From Rhodospirillales bacterium (GTDB taxonomy: Bacteria; Pseudomonadota; Alphaproteobacteria; Rhodospirillales; JASLLZ01): a stretch of DNA of 42,724 nt. Position numbers and translations under genes: made by a program. Numbering within the stretch: the stretch's first letter is position 1; the number at the start of each line of letters is the position of its first letter. Positions 33,480 through 42,644 of this stretch are shown in pieces. The notes under the pieces were generated by a model, which saw nothing but the letters and a program-made list of their open reading frames with translations, was not told the origin of the DNA and searched no databases. Location of the stretch: contig JASLLZ010000016.1 of assembly GCA_030746775.1 (NCBI GenBank), forward strand, positions 1 through 42,724, given 5' to 3'.

Positions 33480-34930
33480 GCGCCGAACGCGATGGGCGAG
33501 GGAAGCCACATGCTCTGCAAGACGCTACAGACGATGATCAGGACGGCAACCACCGCTATCGCCCGACGCGCAGCTCGGTTTTCTGTCGACTGGAGTAGAT
33601 GCGGGATGGGGAGCATCATGAACGGCACGAACATCACGATATATTCCCACTTGAAGATGTCCCCCTTGCCCGGATGGTACAAGCCGGCCAAAGCGGAGAG
33701 AACAAAGATGATGAGACCAAGGAAAAACAGACCCGACAAGGCCGCCCTCTCGTCGATCACGTCGGGCCGTGCGTTGCCTCGGATGCGCAAAGCGGAAAGC
33801 AACAGGACCATCACTGACAAGGTGTAGAGCAGGACAAACACACCTGAAGCGAGGATGCCAAAGCGGGCCCGATAGAGCTTCCATTCCAAGGGAACGCCAA
33901 ATGCACCTTCGGAACCCAGATTGGCGTATCCGTACTCCCAGTAGTCGCCGAACAAGTCTATGAATAAGATGTTCCACATCGATTCTTTGTGGGTATTGCG
34001 GAACGGATTGTCCCAGGCTGCCACTGGATCGAAATTGGTGAATACCGAAAGAGGCGCCGATATATTGACGCGCCACGGCTCGTAGACGGGATGCTCGAAG
34101 AACCAGATGCCGCTATACAACCAGTGGACAGTCGCTAAAAGAACAACTACGACGGTCAGGACGGTCGCCGGCCGCCACAGCCACGCGAGTCGTCGGACGA
34201 GGGGGCCTCGCATCAAGAGAACGGACAATATCCCAAGGCCCCCGACCATCGCCAAACCGCTCATCTTTTGTGTCGCCATGACACCTAGGCTGGCCACCGC
34301 CGGCCAGAACGCGGGATTGCGGAGCCCTGGCACCGAGAAGCGCATCGCGCGCCAACATATGAGGATAAAGATGGTCGCCCAGGGGGCGAGCATAAGAATG
34401 AGGTTCTCCGGCCGCAGGAAGGAGAAGGCTCTCTCGACGATGGGCACGAAGCAGCAGAGCCCCACGTAGATCAAGCGTTCCGAAGGCCTAAACCTCAGGT
34501 GACGGGCGAGGGCCATGCAGCCGAAGGCATAAAGCACCAGTAGCACCGCGTTCGACCACATGGCTGCTAGCGCTAGAAACGCCGGCCCATCGATGAGGTG
34601 GAACCGAGACAAGGCAGCAAGAGGAGACGATAACAGGGCCACCACGAGGTAGTAATAGGGTGCCGCGTAATACTCGAAACCCTGCAGGTTCACGATGGCG
34701 ATCACGTAGGCGTGGTGAAAGTACGGGTCCGCCTGATGCGTGATGTCGAACCACCAGGCCGTGTAGCCGCGCAGGGCAACGCCGAGCCCTGCCACGGCGA
34801 GCACATGCCGGCGAGAAATTAGTTTGTCGCGGGCGGCGTCGAATGGCCGCTCAGCATGCCTACCGTCGGCCGTCTCCGGCGCACCCATGGCTCCGGCGGA
34901 TTGCGTGCGGGCCCTATCGTTGCCCGGCAT
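33476..34930 (-). CDS. polytopic membrane protein, GT-C-like
   Basis: 484 residues. A polar N-terminus of about 40 residues precedes about 10 TM helices. The first periplasmic loop has WWFDITHQADPYFHHAY (Asp62, Asp68), the GT-C acidic position, and SFLRPENLIL is in the next loop. It is related in layout to the 31644 protein but lacks that protein's long soluble tail. ATG 34930 overlaps the 181-residue gene's end by 17 bases, and its own end overlaps the 31644 protein start by 4 bases, so all three are one operon. Polyprenyl-phosphate donor could be made by the GT2s in this window. Confidence 0.78.
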   Translation of the reverse strand: MPGNDRARTQSAGAMGAPETADGRHAERPFDAARDKLISRRHVLAVAGLGVALRGYTAWWFDITHQADPYFHHAYVIAIVNLQGFEYYAAPYYYLVVALLSSPLAALSRFHLIDGPAFLALAAMWSNAVLLVLYAFGCMALARHLRFRPSERLIYVGLCCFVPIVERAFSFLRPENLILMLAPWATIFILICWRAMRFSVPGLRNPAFWPAVASLGVMATQKMSGLAMVGGLGILSVLLMRGPLVRRLAWLWRPATVLTVVVVLLATVHWLYSGIWFFEHPVYEPWRVNISAPLSVFTNFDPVAAWDNPFRNTHKESMWNILFIDLFGDYWEYGYANLGSEGAFGVPLEWKLYRARFGILASGVFVLLYTLSVMVLLLSALRIRGNARPDVIDERAALSGLFFLGLIIFVLSALAGLYHPGKGDIFKWEYIVMFVPFMMLPIPHLLQSTENRAARRAIAVVAVLIIVCSVLQSMWLPSPIAFGA

Positions 34931-35459
34931 TTGACCTCGTGCTGCCGTTCTTGCTGCCGTCCCCGAACAGTGGTCGGATGGTGTCGGCCATGGGTTGCAG
35001 CGCTTTGACGATTGTGGCGAGGTTTTCCTGGGTTGCTCGACGACGCTCGGGCGGAAACCCCTCTACGTAGCGTGCAAACCTGTCGACCAGCACATAGGCA
35101 CCGCCCGAGGCATCAAACGCGCCAATGACCAAGCCGCGCACCGAATTTGCCGCCTGGCTCAGGGTGACGACGATGAGGATGGAAGCAGCGAAGGTGACCA
35201 CCGCGGCCTTAGCCGCGAACCACGATAAATTTTGCCATCGCAGTCGCGTCTTGGCGCCGATGGGCTGGATCAGCTCTTGATCGCCGAGTTCCGCCTCCTT
35301 GTAGGCCCGGCCCAGTTCTTCCCGTGCTTCCTCCACCTTGCGCACTAGGATTGCCGGATCATCGTCGCGGACCAGGATCGAAAGCTCACGAATTTGCCCG
35401 TAGTAGGAACCGTCCTTCTTCCACACCTGTATTTTATAGTCCACTTCAGCTTTCCTCAT
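34914..35459 (-). CDS. small single-TM protein with a HicB-like N-terminus
   Basis: 181 residues, not a family I recognise. Residues 6-52 (VDYKIQVWKKDGSYYGQIREL then a charged helix) look like the beta-beta-alpha start of the HicB/UPF0150 fold. A single TM helix lies at about 81-100, and the C-terminal 80 residues are helical. ATG 35459 has no ribosome site, whereas in-frame GTG 35444 has GAGGA 8 bases before it, so the true start may be GTG. It leads a three-gene operon with two GT-C-like proteins, so it could be an accessory or regulator of membrane sugar transfer rather than an antitoxin. Confidence 0.65.
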   Translation of the reverse strand: MRKAEVDYKIQVWKKDGSYYGQIRELSILVRDDDPAILVRKVEEAREELGRAYKEAELGDQELIQPIGAKTRLRWQNLSWFAAKAAVVTFAASILIVVTLSQAANSVRGLVIGAFDASGGAYVLVDRFARYVEGFPPERRRATQENLATIVKALQPMADTIRPLFGDGSKNGSTRSNAGQR

Positions 35460-35601
35460 GGGGAATATGTTGTCTGTTCAACGAGAAGCCACGCCAACGA
35501 CCACAAACTATGGCGCGATGTCTCTTCGCGACGCTCTCCGATTGACAGCACTGTCTATCTATCGACGCCATTCTACGGTCCGGAGCCGGCGTCACGGAAG
35601 G

Positions 35602-37128
35602 TCAGTTGGCCCGCTTTGCCAACGCCTTCCATCGGGATCGCGTATAGACTCGGTCGACCAGCCATTTGGAGTAACGCGTAGCCTCGATGCCTGTGAATAT
35701 GGCTTTGGCAACGGCCGTAAATGTTCGAATGGGCCGACGGGCAAAAGAAAGAACGTAGAAATTTAAAAACATCCATATCATGGTCCAATATAAACGCTTT
35801 GCTGTAATTGTATTTGCATAAGAAGGTGCCCTTCTTGAATAATAATCAAGCGGCGAAATAAAGAATTCGTCATTTAGGGTGATCTTCTTTTCCGCGAGGA
35901 ACGTCCTAAACAGAGTCGAACCCGGATAGGGGATAAATTTGGTGACCGCCACGTCGTGTACCCCGAGCCATGCCAGCTTGCGCACCAGCTTGGCAGTCTT
36001 GCGCAGGCTCTCGGAGGTTTCACCCGGGAAGCCGATGACAAAAAAACACGACAAGGTGAGCCTTCGCGCAACGGCAATCCTAACGCTACGCAACAGGTGA
36101 TCGAGGTTGACATTCTTCTGGACTAGTTCGAGCATATCTGGGGCGCCGCTCTCGGGCGCGAAGGCCAACACCCGGCATCCGGATCTATACAAAAGATCCG
36201 CGACTTCCTCGTCGAATATCTCGCAACGGGTGCCGCTTGGCATTTGCCATGTTACCTGGAGGCCCCGATTGATAAGTTCCCAGCAGAACTCGATCACCCA
36301 GCTTCTCTTGACGACCGCCGTCAGATCCTGGAAGTCGAAATTGCTGACCCCATAGGCGGCAATGTAGCTCTCCATCTCGTCAGCGACCAGCTTGGGATTT
36401 CTGGGGATGTACCGGGTCGTCCACATATTGGGGCTGGAACAGAAGGTGCAGGTATAGGGACATCCTCGCGTCGCCAACAGCGGCATAGAGCGCCCGAGGT
36501 TAATGCCGTTGGTCTGATGGCGGGCTATGTATTCCTCGATGGGAAACCGGTCCCAGGCAGGGAGAGAAATATCGTCGACGGCACGAGTGCGCGCGGAAAG
36601 TCCGGTCTCGACGTATTCGCCATTACTGATCAAGGCCAATCCCCCGACATCGCGCAGCGGCCGTTCTGCCCGGTGGGCCTTCACCAGCTTGACAAAGGTC
36701 TCTTCGCCTTCGCCCAGAACGATTACGTCGAAGGGCCCTTCGCGCAACGAGTACTCGGGAACCGCCGTACCGTGTTCGCCGCCGAGCACGAGCAGGGCTT
36801 TAGGGAACCGGTGCCGAACGGCATGGGCCACGCCGCGGGTCAACGGCCACACGGAACTGAAGATACAGCTGAACCCGACGATATCTGTATCAGAGGGAAT
36901 CCGGGCGACGATCTCGTCCACCGTGAGTCCTTGAACAAGAAAGTCCTTGCGTTCTGGATAGGGACGAATCTGATCGAACGCAGCGCCGGTCGCGTCAATG
37001 ACATGGAAGACATATCCAGCCCCGCGCAAAGTGCCCGCGATGTAAGCCAAGCCCAAGGGCGGGCTCGGCGAGTTCATATTGAGCGAAGCCACCGGTTTGA
37101 TGCCGGGTGGGTTAATCAGGGTGATCAA
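35602..37128 (-). CDS. B12-binding-domain radical SAM protein
   Basis: 508 residues. TLINPPGI and IVGFSCIFSS with LLVLGGEHGT mark the N-terminal cobalamin-type domain (1-150). Cys223, Cys227 and Cys230 in RGCPYTCTFC bind the 4Fe-4S cluster. AFAPESGAPDMLELVQKNVN and CFFVIGFPGET are barrel motifs, and the C-terminal 100 residues are basic with one hydrophobic helix (YWTMIWMFLNFYVLSF). Start is TTG 37128, with GGAG 9 bases before it. It is the second protein of this class here, sharing little with 9078-10610 outside the core. A sugar or lipid methylase or isomerase role is inferred from the locus only. Confidence 0.82.
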   Translation of the reverse strand: MITLINPPGIKPVASLNMNSPSPPLGLAYIAGTLRGAGYVFHVIDATGAAFDQIRPYPERKDFLVQGLTVDEIVARIPSDTDIVGFSCIFSSVWPLTRGVAHAVRHRFPKALLVLGGEHGTAVPEYSLREGPFDVIVLGEGEETFVKLVKAHRAERPLRDVGGLALISNGEYVETGLSARTRAVDDISLPAWDRFPIEEYIARHQTNGINLGRSMPLLATRGCPYTCTFCSSPNMWTTRYIPRNPKLVADEMESYIAAYGVSNFDFQDLTAVVKRSWVIEFCWELINRGLQVTWQMPSGTRCEIFDEEVADLLYRSGCRVLAFAPESGAPDMLELVQKNVNLDHLLRSVRIAVARRLTLSCFFVIGFPGETSESLRKTAKLVRKLAWLGVHDVAVTKFIPYPGSTLFRTFLAEKKITLNDEFFISPLDYYSRRAPSYANTITAKRLYWTMIWMFLNFYVLSFARRPIRTFTAVAKAIFTGIEATRYSKWLVDRVYTRSRWKALAKRAN

Positions 37129-37219
37129 TGTCGCAGTCTCCAGTTACAGCGCCAACGATTCCCCCGTGGCACGATCAAAGCCGCTCGACCGTCGCAGCCA
37201 AATTATTTGGTCACGAATG

Positions 37220-37951
37220 TTATCGTTTTCTCAACACCAGGAAAAGTCGAAAGCCAAACAAGTGGCCGAGCAACGGTTCTAGCAAGCTTTCAAGTCCGAG
37301 CAGTGGGCGAACCATCCAGAGCGGTATCAACGACCACGGCTGATAGCCGCCCGATAGGGGATAGGCAAGAAAACTCAGCCACGTGCGTTCTGCGACCTCG
37401 AACTCGGCAAAGGCCGTCTCAAATGGGCTCGGGCGGCCCTTGAAGAGGAGCGTCGGTATCGCCTGGTTTGCATGATAGGGATCTCGGTTGGGACTCGGCT
37501 TGCCCTCGGCCAGGGGATCGGCAGCCATGTCTACTGGTTCGTGGTGGAAAAAGCGATAGAACGGCCAGCTCCCGAAAGTAATGGCGGGCTCAAGCATGAC
37601 CAGTTGGCCACCGAGTTTGAGCACGCGTGCCGCTTCGGTGAAAAAGCGGTATGGCCGTTCGATGTGGTGGAGGACGTCAATCATGACAATGTTGTCGACT
37701 CGAGCATCGACGAAGGGCAGCCTCTGGGCGTCGGCCGTGAGGTCGAGCCAGGGCGCCATCTGGATGTCGATGCAGACAACTTCGGGCGCGGCGCTTTTCA
37801 GGCACCCCAGCCCGGCGCCAATCTCGACGGTCAGACCGGGTCTGCAAGCACCCAGGATGCGGCGGTGAAAATCACCGTAGATATGCCGCAGGACAGCCTT
37901 GGCATCCCAGGCCTTGCGGTGCTGCGTAAGGATCGTGCCATGGTATGTCAC
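37220..37951 (-). CDS. class I SAM-dependent methyltransferase
   Basis: 243 residues. VEIGAGLGCLKS is motif I, CIDIQMAPWLDLTADAQRLP and VMIDVLHHI are the following strands, and LKLGGQLVMLEPAI ends the core. The C-terminal 60 residues are hydrophobic (for example LSGGYQPWSLIPLWMVRPLL), which suggests membrane association and a lipid-linked acceptor. Start is GTG 37951, overlapping the fusion gene's TGA (GTGA). A 91-base gap separates its end from the radical SAM gene. Its acceptor is not readable. Confidence 0.82.
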   Translation of the reverse strand: MTYHGTILTQHRKAWDAKAVLRHIYGDFHRRILGACRPGLTVEIGAGLGCLKSAAPEVVCIDIQMAPWLDLTADAQRLPFVDARVDNIVMIDVLHHIERPYRFFTEAARVLKLGGQLVMLEPAITFGSWPFYRFFHHEPVDMAADPLAEGKPSPNRDPYHANQAIPTLLFKGRPSPFETAFAEFEVAERTWLSFLAYPLSGGYQPWSLIPLWMVRPLLGLESLLEPLLGHLFGFRLFLVLRKR

Positions 37952-39435
37952 AGGGCCTTCAGTTTCCTGTAAGCGAACAGAACCATGCGGAGCAGAAGCC
38001 AGCCATCGCTGAAGCGCGAGATCTGGGTGGTGCCGTAGCGACGGTTGGCATAACTCACTGGAATCTCGACAATCTTGAGATGCAGCTTCACCGCCCCGAA
38101 GATCAGATCGAAATCACCGAACGGATCGAAATCGCCGAAATAATCGCGGTTGGCTATGATCTTCCGGTAGTTCGTCCGCGACAGGACCTTGGTTCCGCAC
38201 AGGGTATCCGTCAAGCGCTGGTTCAAAAGGTACGAGAAGATGCGCGCGAAGGCGCGATTGGACCAGTTGTTTAAGAGTCGCATGGCACCGGTTTCCATGG
38301 GGTAGACGAATCGGGTTCCGTTGATGAAGTCGCCCTTGCCGCTGGTGATCGCGGCGTAGAACTTGGGCAGGTCCTCGGGTGCCACAGTCAAATCGGCATC
38401 GAGGATAATGAGGATATCCCCTCGCGCCTTCTCAAAGCCCAAGTGGACCGCATCTCCCTTGCCAGTGCCCTTTTGCTGGAGCGCCTTGATGTTGAGGTCC
38501 GGATACGCCGCTTGGACACGGAGGACTTCGGCAAAGGTGCCGTCGTCACTATTTCCCTCGACGAACAGAATCTCGAGATCGTCGCAGAATCGCGGCAGCC
38601 TCCTGATGGCGGGCTCGATATTTCCCTTCTCGTTACGACACGGGATGACGACGCTCGCCGACGGGGTGCCCAGTCGCCGCTCTCTCGACGGTTGGGCAAC
38701 CACGTAATTACGTAGTGCCAACCGCCGGATTCCAGGCAAAGTGGCGATATATCGCGACACCAGCGTTCCCAGCCCGAACCACTTTTTGGGCAGCAGTTGG
38801 CGCCATTCGCGTTTGATGACCTCGAAGCCAGAGAGTTCGAGTATGGAGACAATGCCGTGGCTGGAAAGCCAGTTCAGCTCGGGCTCGGTGGTCTTGGCTC
38901 CCAGCCATTCCCCGACTTTCAAGATTGGTTCCCATAGGTGGGAATAGTAGGCGACGATCAGGCGCGTATCACGGGTGCATAGCGGCAGCAAATTCTCGAT
39001 CGTGGTGATGCAGTCCTGGAAGCTGCCCATGGTGTCCGAGATGACGATGAAATCAAACGGTCCCACCAATTTCGAGACCAGATTCCCGTCCTCGACATCG
39101 GCGACGATGAAGGTGTGTTGGGGGTTGTTGCGGCGCGCGATGGCGATCATTTCAGAGCTGAAGTCGACGCCGACGCCAATCGCCGGCTTCAACCTGGCAA
39201 GAAGTTGACCCGTTCCACACCCCAGTTCCAGGACGCGCAATCCCTCGGGCACGAGAAATCGCATATAGCGCCAGTCATCTTCGTAATAAAAACGGTTTTG
39301 CTCGATCCGGTGGTCGCGTTGGGCCGCCACGCTGTTAGTATGATCGAGAATAATTTTTGTGCGCATAGACAGCCGCTGGCGGAGGGTCTCATCGGCCGTT
39401 CGTTCGGCGATAGGGGTATCAAATTGGTCAGACAT
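37948..39435 (-). CDS. methyltransferase-GT2 fusion protein
   Basis: 495 residues with two complete domains. Residues about 1-240 form a class I methyltransferase (VLELGCGTGQLLA at 68-80, VGVDFSSEMI, IVISDTMGSFQD). Residues about 257-495 form a DPM1/GtrB-type GT2 (SVVIPCRNEKGNIE, FVEGNSDDGT, LDADLTVAPEDLP, LTDTLCGTKV). No TM helix follows the GT2 core, unlike the stand-alone relatives here. Start is ATG 39435; TTG 39441 is also possible. The frame is continuous across the linker. A methylated sugar or lipid product made in one pass is the natural inference. The next gene is another methyltransferase, coupled by a GTGA overlap. Confidence 0.85.
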   Translation of the reverse strand: MSDQFDTPIAERTADETLRQRLSMRTKIILDHTNSVAAQRDHRIEQNRFYYEDDWRYMRFLVPEGLRVLELGCGTGQLLARLKPAIGVGVDFSSEMIAIARRNNPQHTFIVADVEDGNLVSKLVGPFDFIVISDTMGSFQDCITTIENLLPLCTRDTRLIVAYYSHLWEPILKVGEWLGAKTTEPELNWLSSHGIVSILELSGFEVIKREWRQLLPKKWFGLGTLVSRYIATLPGIRRLALRNYVVAQPSRERRLGTPSASVVIPCRNEKGNIEPAIRRLPRFCDDLEILFVEGNSDDGTFAEVLRVQAAYPDLNIKALQQKGTGKGDAVHLGFEKARGDILIILDADLTVAPEDLPKFYAAITSGKGDFINGTRFVYPMETGAMRLLNNWSNRAFARIFSYLLNQRLTDTLCGTKVLSRTNYRKIIANRDYFGDFDPFGDFDLIFGAVKLHLKIVEIPVSYANRRYGTTQISRFSDGWLLLRMVLFAYRKLKAL

Positions 39436-39503
39436 GCTCAAGTATTCGATTCATGAGATCCAAGGATTAAAGGACATGATTTATCGCCATTTCACGGGTC
39501 CGA

Positions 39504-40526
39504 TCAGCGAGCCAGACGGGCGTCGACCCAGCGCGGCCACCGGCTAAAACGCCGGCGAGGCGGGATATCTTCGCGCTCCTTGTAAACGCCCTTGATCAGG
39601 TCGAGATAGCCCGTCACCATTAATTCCGCATCGTGGGGGTAGGTCCGAACGTTTTTCTCCCACGTCGCGTAGGATGCCATCATCTCGCTTAGTTTGCCCT
39701 CGAAATCGTCGCCCGAGAACATCACCCCGTAACCCTGGCAATATTCCGGCAGGGCGCCGCTGTCGCGATAGAGAAGCGGCAGCCCGCAGTTCGCCCCTTC
39801 GACATGATGCATGCCGGCCGGCTCATTCCGGGTCGCCGTGATATAGACGTGGTGCCGGCACAGCTCGTCGACCAGCGCCGTGCCGTCGAGGGGCTGGACG
39901 TGAACCGCGTTCTCGAACCCAAAACCTTCGGGTAGGTTTCCCACATAGGTGAAAGCAATACGGCTGCGCCATGGCTCGGTGGCCATTAGCTGGTCGATCC
40001 GCTGGTATATGTCGAAGCCCTTGTTCCAGTTTCCGCCCCAGTGATGGGTCACTAGGCGCAATGGTTCCTTGCCGTCCCAAGTACGATGCCCGCCGGGGTG
40101 GAATATCCGCCGGTCGGCGCCGTTGAGGATGACGCTGAGGGAGCGGCACGGCAGCCCTTGGGCGACGTAAAGGTCGCGGAGCCAGGACGAGATGAAAACT
40201 GTGTGATCGACAAGCTGATTGGCGTCAATCAGACGCTGATTTATGCCGCTTGTTCCCTTGCGCTCGTCGCACTCGTTGACGCGGTGGATGACTATGGCGC
40301 GCGAATTGCTAAAAATCAGATAGCGGGCAATGGCACTGTCCTCGAAGGAGGCGCTTTGCGATCCCTGGCGGGGATCGGTCAGGAGAATCACGTCGATGTC
40401 CGGCGCATCCAGGCTATCCACGACGTCGATCCCCTCGGCCCTAAGTCCCTCGACCAAAGATTGTGCGAACCGGTTGCCGCCGCCCCACGGCCCCTGGCGC
40501 AAGCGCATGCCGAGGGCGAGCTTCAC
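39504..40526 (-). CDS. GT4-like glycosyltransferase
   Basis: 340 residues. KLALGMRLRQGPWGGGNRF is a GT4-type glycine loop. VTHHWGGNWNKGFDIYQRI spans the linker and ITATRNEPAGMHHVEGANCG, then YRDSGALPEYC, replace the usual EX7E block. The protein is shorter than classical GT4s and resembles a subgroup common near GT9 genes. Start is GTG 40526, which overlaps the GT9 stop (GTGA); longer readings run into that gene. Its end leaves a 68-base gap to the fusion gene's start. Confidence 0.82.
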   Translation of the reverse strand: MKLALGMRLRQGPWGGGNRFAQSLVEGLRAEGIDVVDSLDAPDIDVILLTDPRQGSQSASFEDSAIARYLIFSNSRAIVIHRVNECDERKGTSGINQRLIDANQLVDHTVFISSWLRDLYVAQGLPCRSLSVILNGADRRIFHPGGHRTWDGKEPLRLVTHHWGGNWNKGFDIYQRIDQLMATEPWRSRIAFTYVGNLPEGFGFENAVHVQPLDGTALVDELCRHHVYITATRNEPAGMHHVEGANCGLPLLYRDSGALPEYCQGYGVMFSGDDFEGKLSEMMASYATWEKNVRTYPHDAELMVTGYLDLIKGVYKEREDIPPRRRFSRWPRWVDARLAR

Positions 40527-41578
40527 TGGCCCCGGTCCCCGTCCCCCGCTGCCCGACGGGGACGGTTGGCCAACTGCTCGACGACGGCTTCGGCGGCGAC
40601 TGCTGCCTCCTCCACTGTGATGGTGTCCATGCACTTGTGGGCGTTGGGACAGCGGCCGAGGAGTCCGCAGGGGGCGCACTCGACACGTTTGCAGATGATC
40701 GTGTGGCGGTCCGCGTACCCCGCGAACTCAGGCAAGGTGACGCCGCCCCAGAGGATCAGGGCCTCGGTATTCATCGCCCGGGCGACGTGCATCAATCCGC
40801 TTTCGGTACCCATGAACAGTCCAGCCTCGGCGATGACCAAGGCGACTTCGCGAACCGAGGTTTGGCCGCAAAGATCGACCACGCCGTTTAGCCGACGGGA
40901 TCTATCGAGGCCGAGCTGAACCACCGGAACATCGGCAAATCGTTGGCGTAGCCGATCGACGAGTGCCTGCCAGCGCTCGAATGGCCATCCCCTCAGATCG
41001 CCAAAATACTCGGTCTTGGTTTCGGGGTCGATGGTTACGTAGCGACCCGGCGTCATACCTCGTTCGGCGAGCCGGTGCCGGGCGGCTTGGCGTTCCTCGT
41101 CGTCGAAATGCATCTCGCCGCCACGGTCGCGTACCACCACGCCAAAGGGGCGGGCCATGATGTCAGCCGCGTGTCCACCGGTCTTCCAGATCATACGGTC
41201 GTCCAGCACCGACGCGGCATAGGAATAGCGCGGGTTGTCAAGGTTCACCAGGACGTAACGCTTCGTTCTGGAGTGGCGCGCCGTCGCGCGCAGGAGGAAC
41301 CCCTCGTAGGCCGTCTTCAGGCCGTCGCGACGGAGGGCGGCGAAGAAGAGTCGGTCGATCCGCCGTTCCGCGGCGGTCTTCGCCCGTGTCTCGTTGAAGG
41401 CAAGCCGTGGGTTGTGGCGGAAGATGGGATCGTCGGACAGGCTGACGTCGCCCCGATAGAGCCGCCCGCGCGCCAGATCGGTGAGCCCCGGCATGTGCGT
41501 GACCAGAGCGGACTTTCCCGTTTCCTCCGTCACGGTGCGCAAGACCGCCGTCCACATGAGATGACCGCCCAGCCCCAC
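40523..41578 (-). CDS. GT9 (ADP-heptose:LPS heptosyltransferase family) protein
   Basis: 351 residues. GLGGHLMWTAVLRTV is the N-terminal acceptor loop, GTESGLMHVARAMNTEALIL is the strongly conserved donor-site motif, and a Cys cluster (CAPCGLLGRCPN) follows. The family normally begins with a beta strand of 5-8 residues before GGLGD. Here the frame opens with GTG 41578 directly before GLGG. Upstream in frame there are only 13 codons, without ATG or GTG, back to a TAG. So the first strand is missing or the start is unusual. Heptose or another sugar donor is possible; context favours an O-antigen or capsule role. Confidence 0.82.
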   Translation of the reverse strand: MGLGGHLMWTAVLRTVTEETGKSALVTHMPGLTDLARGRLYRGDVSLSDDPIFRHNPRLAFNETRAKTAAERRIDRLFFAALRRDGLKTAYEGFLLRATARHSRTKRYVLVNLDNPRYSYAASVLDDRMIWKTGGHAADIMARPFGVVVRDRGGEMHFDDEERQAARHRLAERGMTPGRYVTIDPETKTEYFGDLRGWPFERWQALVDRLRQRFADVPVVQLGLDRSRRLNGVVDLCGQTSVREVALVIAEAGLFMGTESGLMHVARAMNTEALILWGGVTLPEFAGYADRHTIICKRVECAPCGLLGRCPNAHKCMDTITVEEAAVAAEAVVEQLANRPRRAAGDGDRGQ

Positions 41579-41632
41579 CAGTCCACCCCGCCTACAGCAT
41601 TCCGCGAGCGTGCACGGCTATGCGTTGCTCGA

Positions 41633-42616
41633 TCATTGAGCCACCGCCACAAATCGTCCGACATCAAGGGGACGAACCGATTGAGTTTGCCGACCGCATT
41701 GCACAAACTCCTCGCCGATGGCCTCTCCGAGACGACGGGCGATCGCCTGGTGAAAGGCGTCATAATCATTGGTCCAAAGATGGAGGTGGTTGCGAAAGAC
41801 ACCGAAGTCACCGATGTCCTTGACTGTCAATCCGCGCAGGTCATGGATGGTCCAACCCGACTTCGCGGCCATTTCGAATAGCACCTTGTAATAGGGCTCG
41901 TACTTCGGGCGGCAAAGTTTCTCGAACTTCGGATTGAACGGCATCAAGGCGATACTTATCTCGCTGCCCTGGCTCTGAGCCCGTTTCAGTCCCTTGATCG
42001 CTGGGTACTCGGCGAATTCGGCGACCGAGGGTATTGGCCCCGTCGGGTAGACATAGCGCATGCAGTTGTAGTTCGCGGTGGGGGAGGTGTTTTTTAGGCT
42101 TTCGAATTCAAACCATTTGCGGCGCAGTTCCCGCCCGAACTCGGGGAGGAAGAATTGCTGTCGGTAGTTCTTCCACAGCCAAAGCTTGTGAACCACCGTT
42201 CCATCGATGAAGTAGCGCAGGTAGCCGCCCAGAAAATTGCTCAGCACGACACCCTGATCGACGCGCGTCGGGAGAATGCGGTGCGCAAATCGACCCATGG
42301 TCTCGGACATGAACCGGCGCAGCAGCGCCGGTTTGCGCCACAGGTTTTCGGTCTCCCGCAGATCGTCGCGGAACCGCAGGTCTTCTCGGTCCACGACCGT
42401 CCGCTTGTCGGCCAGATAGCCGTAGTAATCCCGAGATTGAGCATCCTCCGTACGTCCACCTGGCGGCTCATTGGCGGCGAAACCCGGCCGGATGCGGTCG
42501 TCGGGCCTGGCAAAGAGGTGGAACGAGGTTTCCTCCAGGATGATGATTTTGCGCGGTGGCGGCGTGCTTTTCCTCAGCGCCCCAATGAACGTGAGGGGGT
42601 GATCGTCCACGGTCAT
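41633..42616 (-). CDS. unassigned protein with a 5' end next to an IS21 junction
   Basis: From ATG 42616 the product is 327 residues, not recognised. It has no TM helix, several aromatic-rich segments (FLPEFGRELRRKWFEFE), and a C-terminal DFGVFRNHLHLWTNDY that resembles the Asp/His block of SGNH or AlgX-like proteins. NPNILMTVDDHPLTF at the start could be a degenerate block I. The frame stays open upstream to 42691, but those residues are antisense to istB, so the original 5' end was probably removed by the insertion. It is followed (54-base gap) by the GT9 gene. Confidence 0.55.
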   Translation of the reverse strand: MTVDDHPLTFIGALRKSTPPPRKIIILEETSFHLFARPDDRIRPGFAANEPPGGRTEDAQSRDYYGYLADKRTVVDREDLRFRDDLRETENLWRKPALLRRFMSETMGRFAHRILPTRVDQGVVLSNFLGGYLRYFIDGTVVHKLWLWKNYRQQFFLPEFGRELRRKWFEFESLKNTSPTANYNCMRYVYPTGPIPSVAEFAEYPAIKGLKRAQSQGSEISIALMPFNPKFEKLCRPKYEPYYKVLFEMAAKSGWTIHDLRGLTVKDIGDFGVFRNHLHLWTNDYDAFHQAIARRLGEAIGEEFVQCGRQTQSVRPLDVGRFVAVAQ

Positions 42617-42644
42617 CAGAATGTTCGGGTTGGCGAAGTTGCAT

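Noticed and set aside
34914-35459. HicB antitoxin of a toxin-antitoxin pair
   Set aside because: No HicA-like toxin is adjacent, and the protein has a TM helix and sits in a membrane glycosyltransferase operon.
36244-37443. 399-codon plus-strand frame
   Set aside because: Antisense to the radical SAM and methyltransferase genes; no motif.
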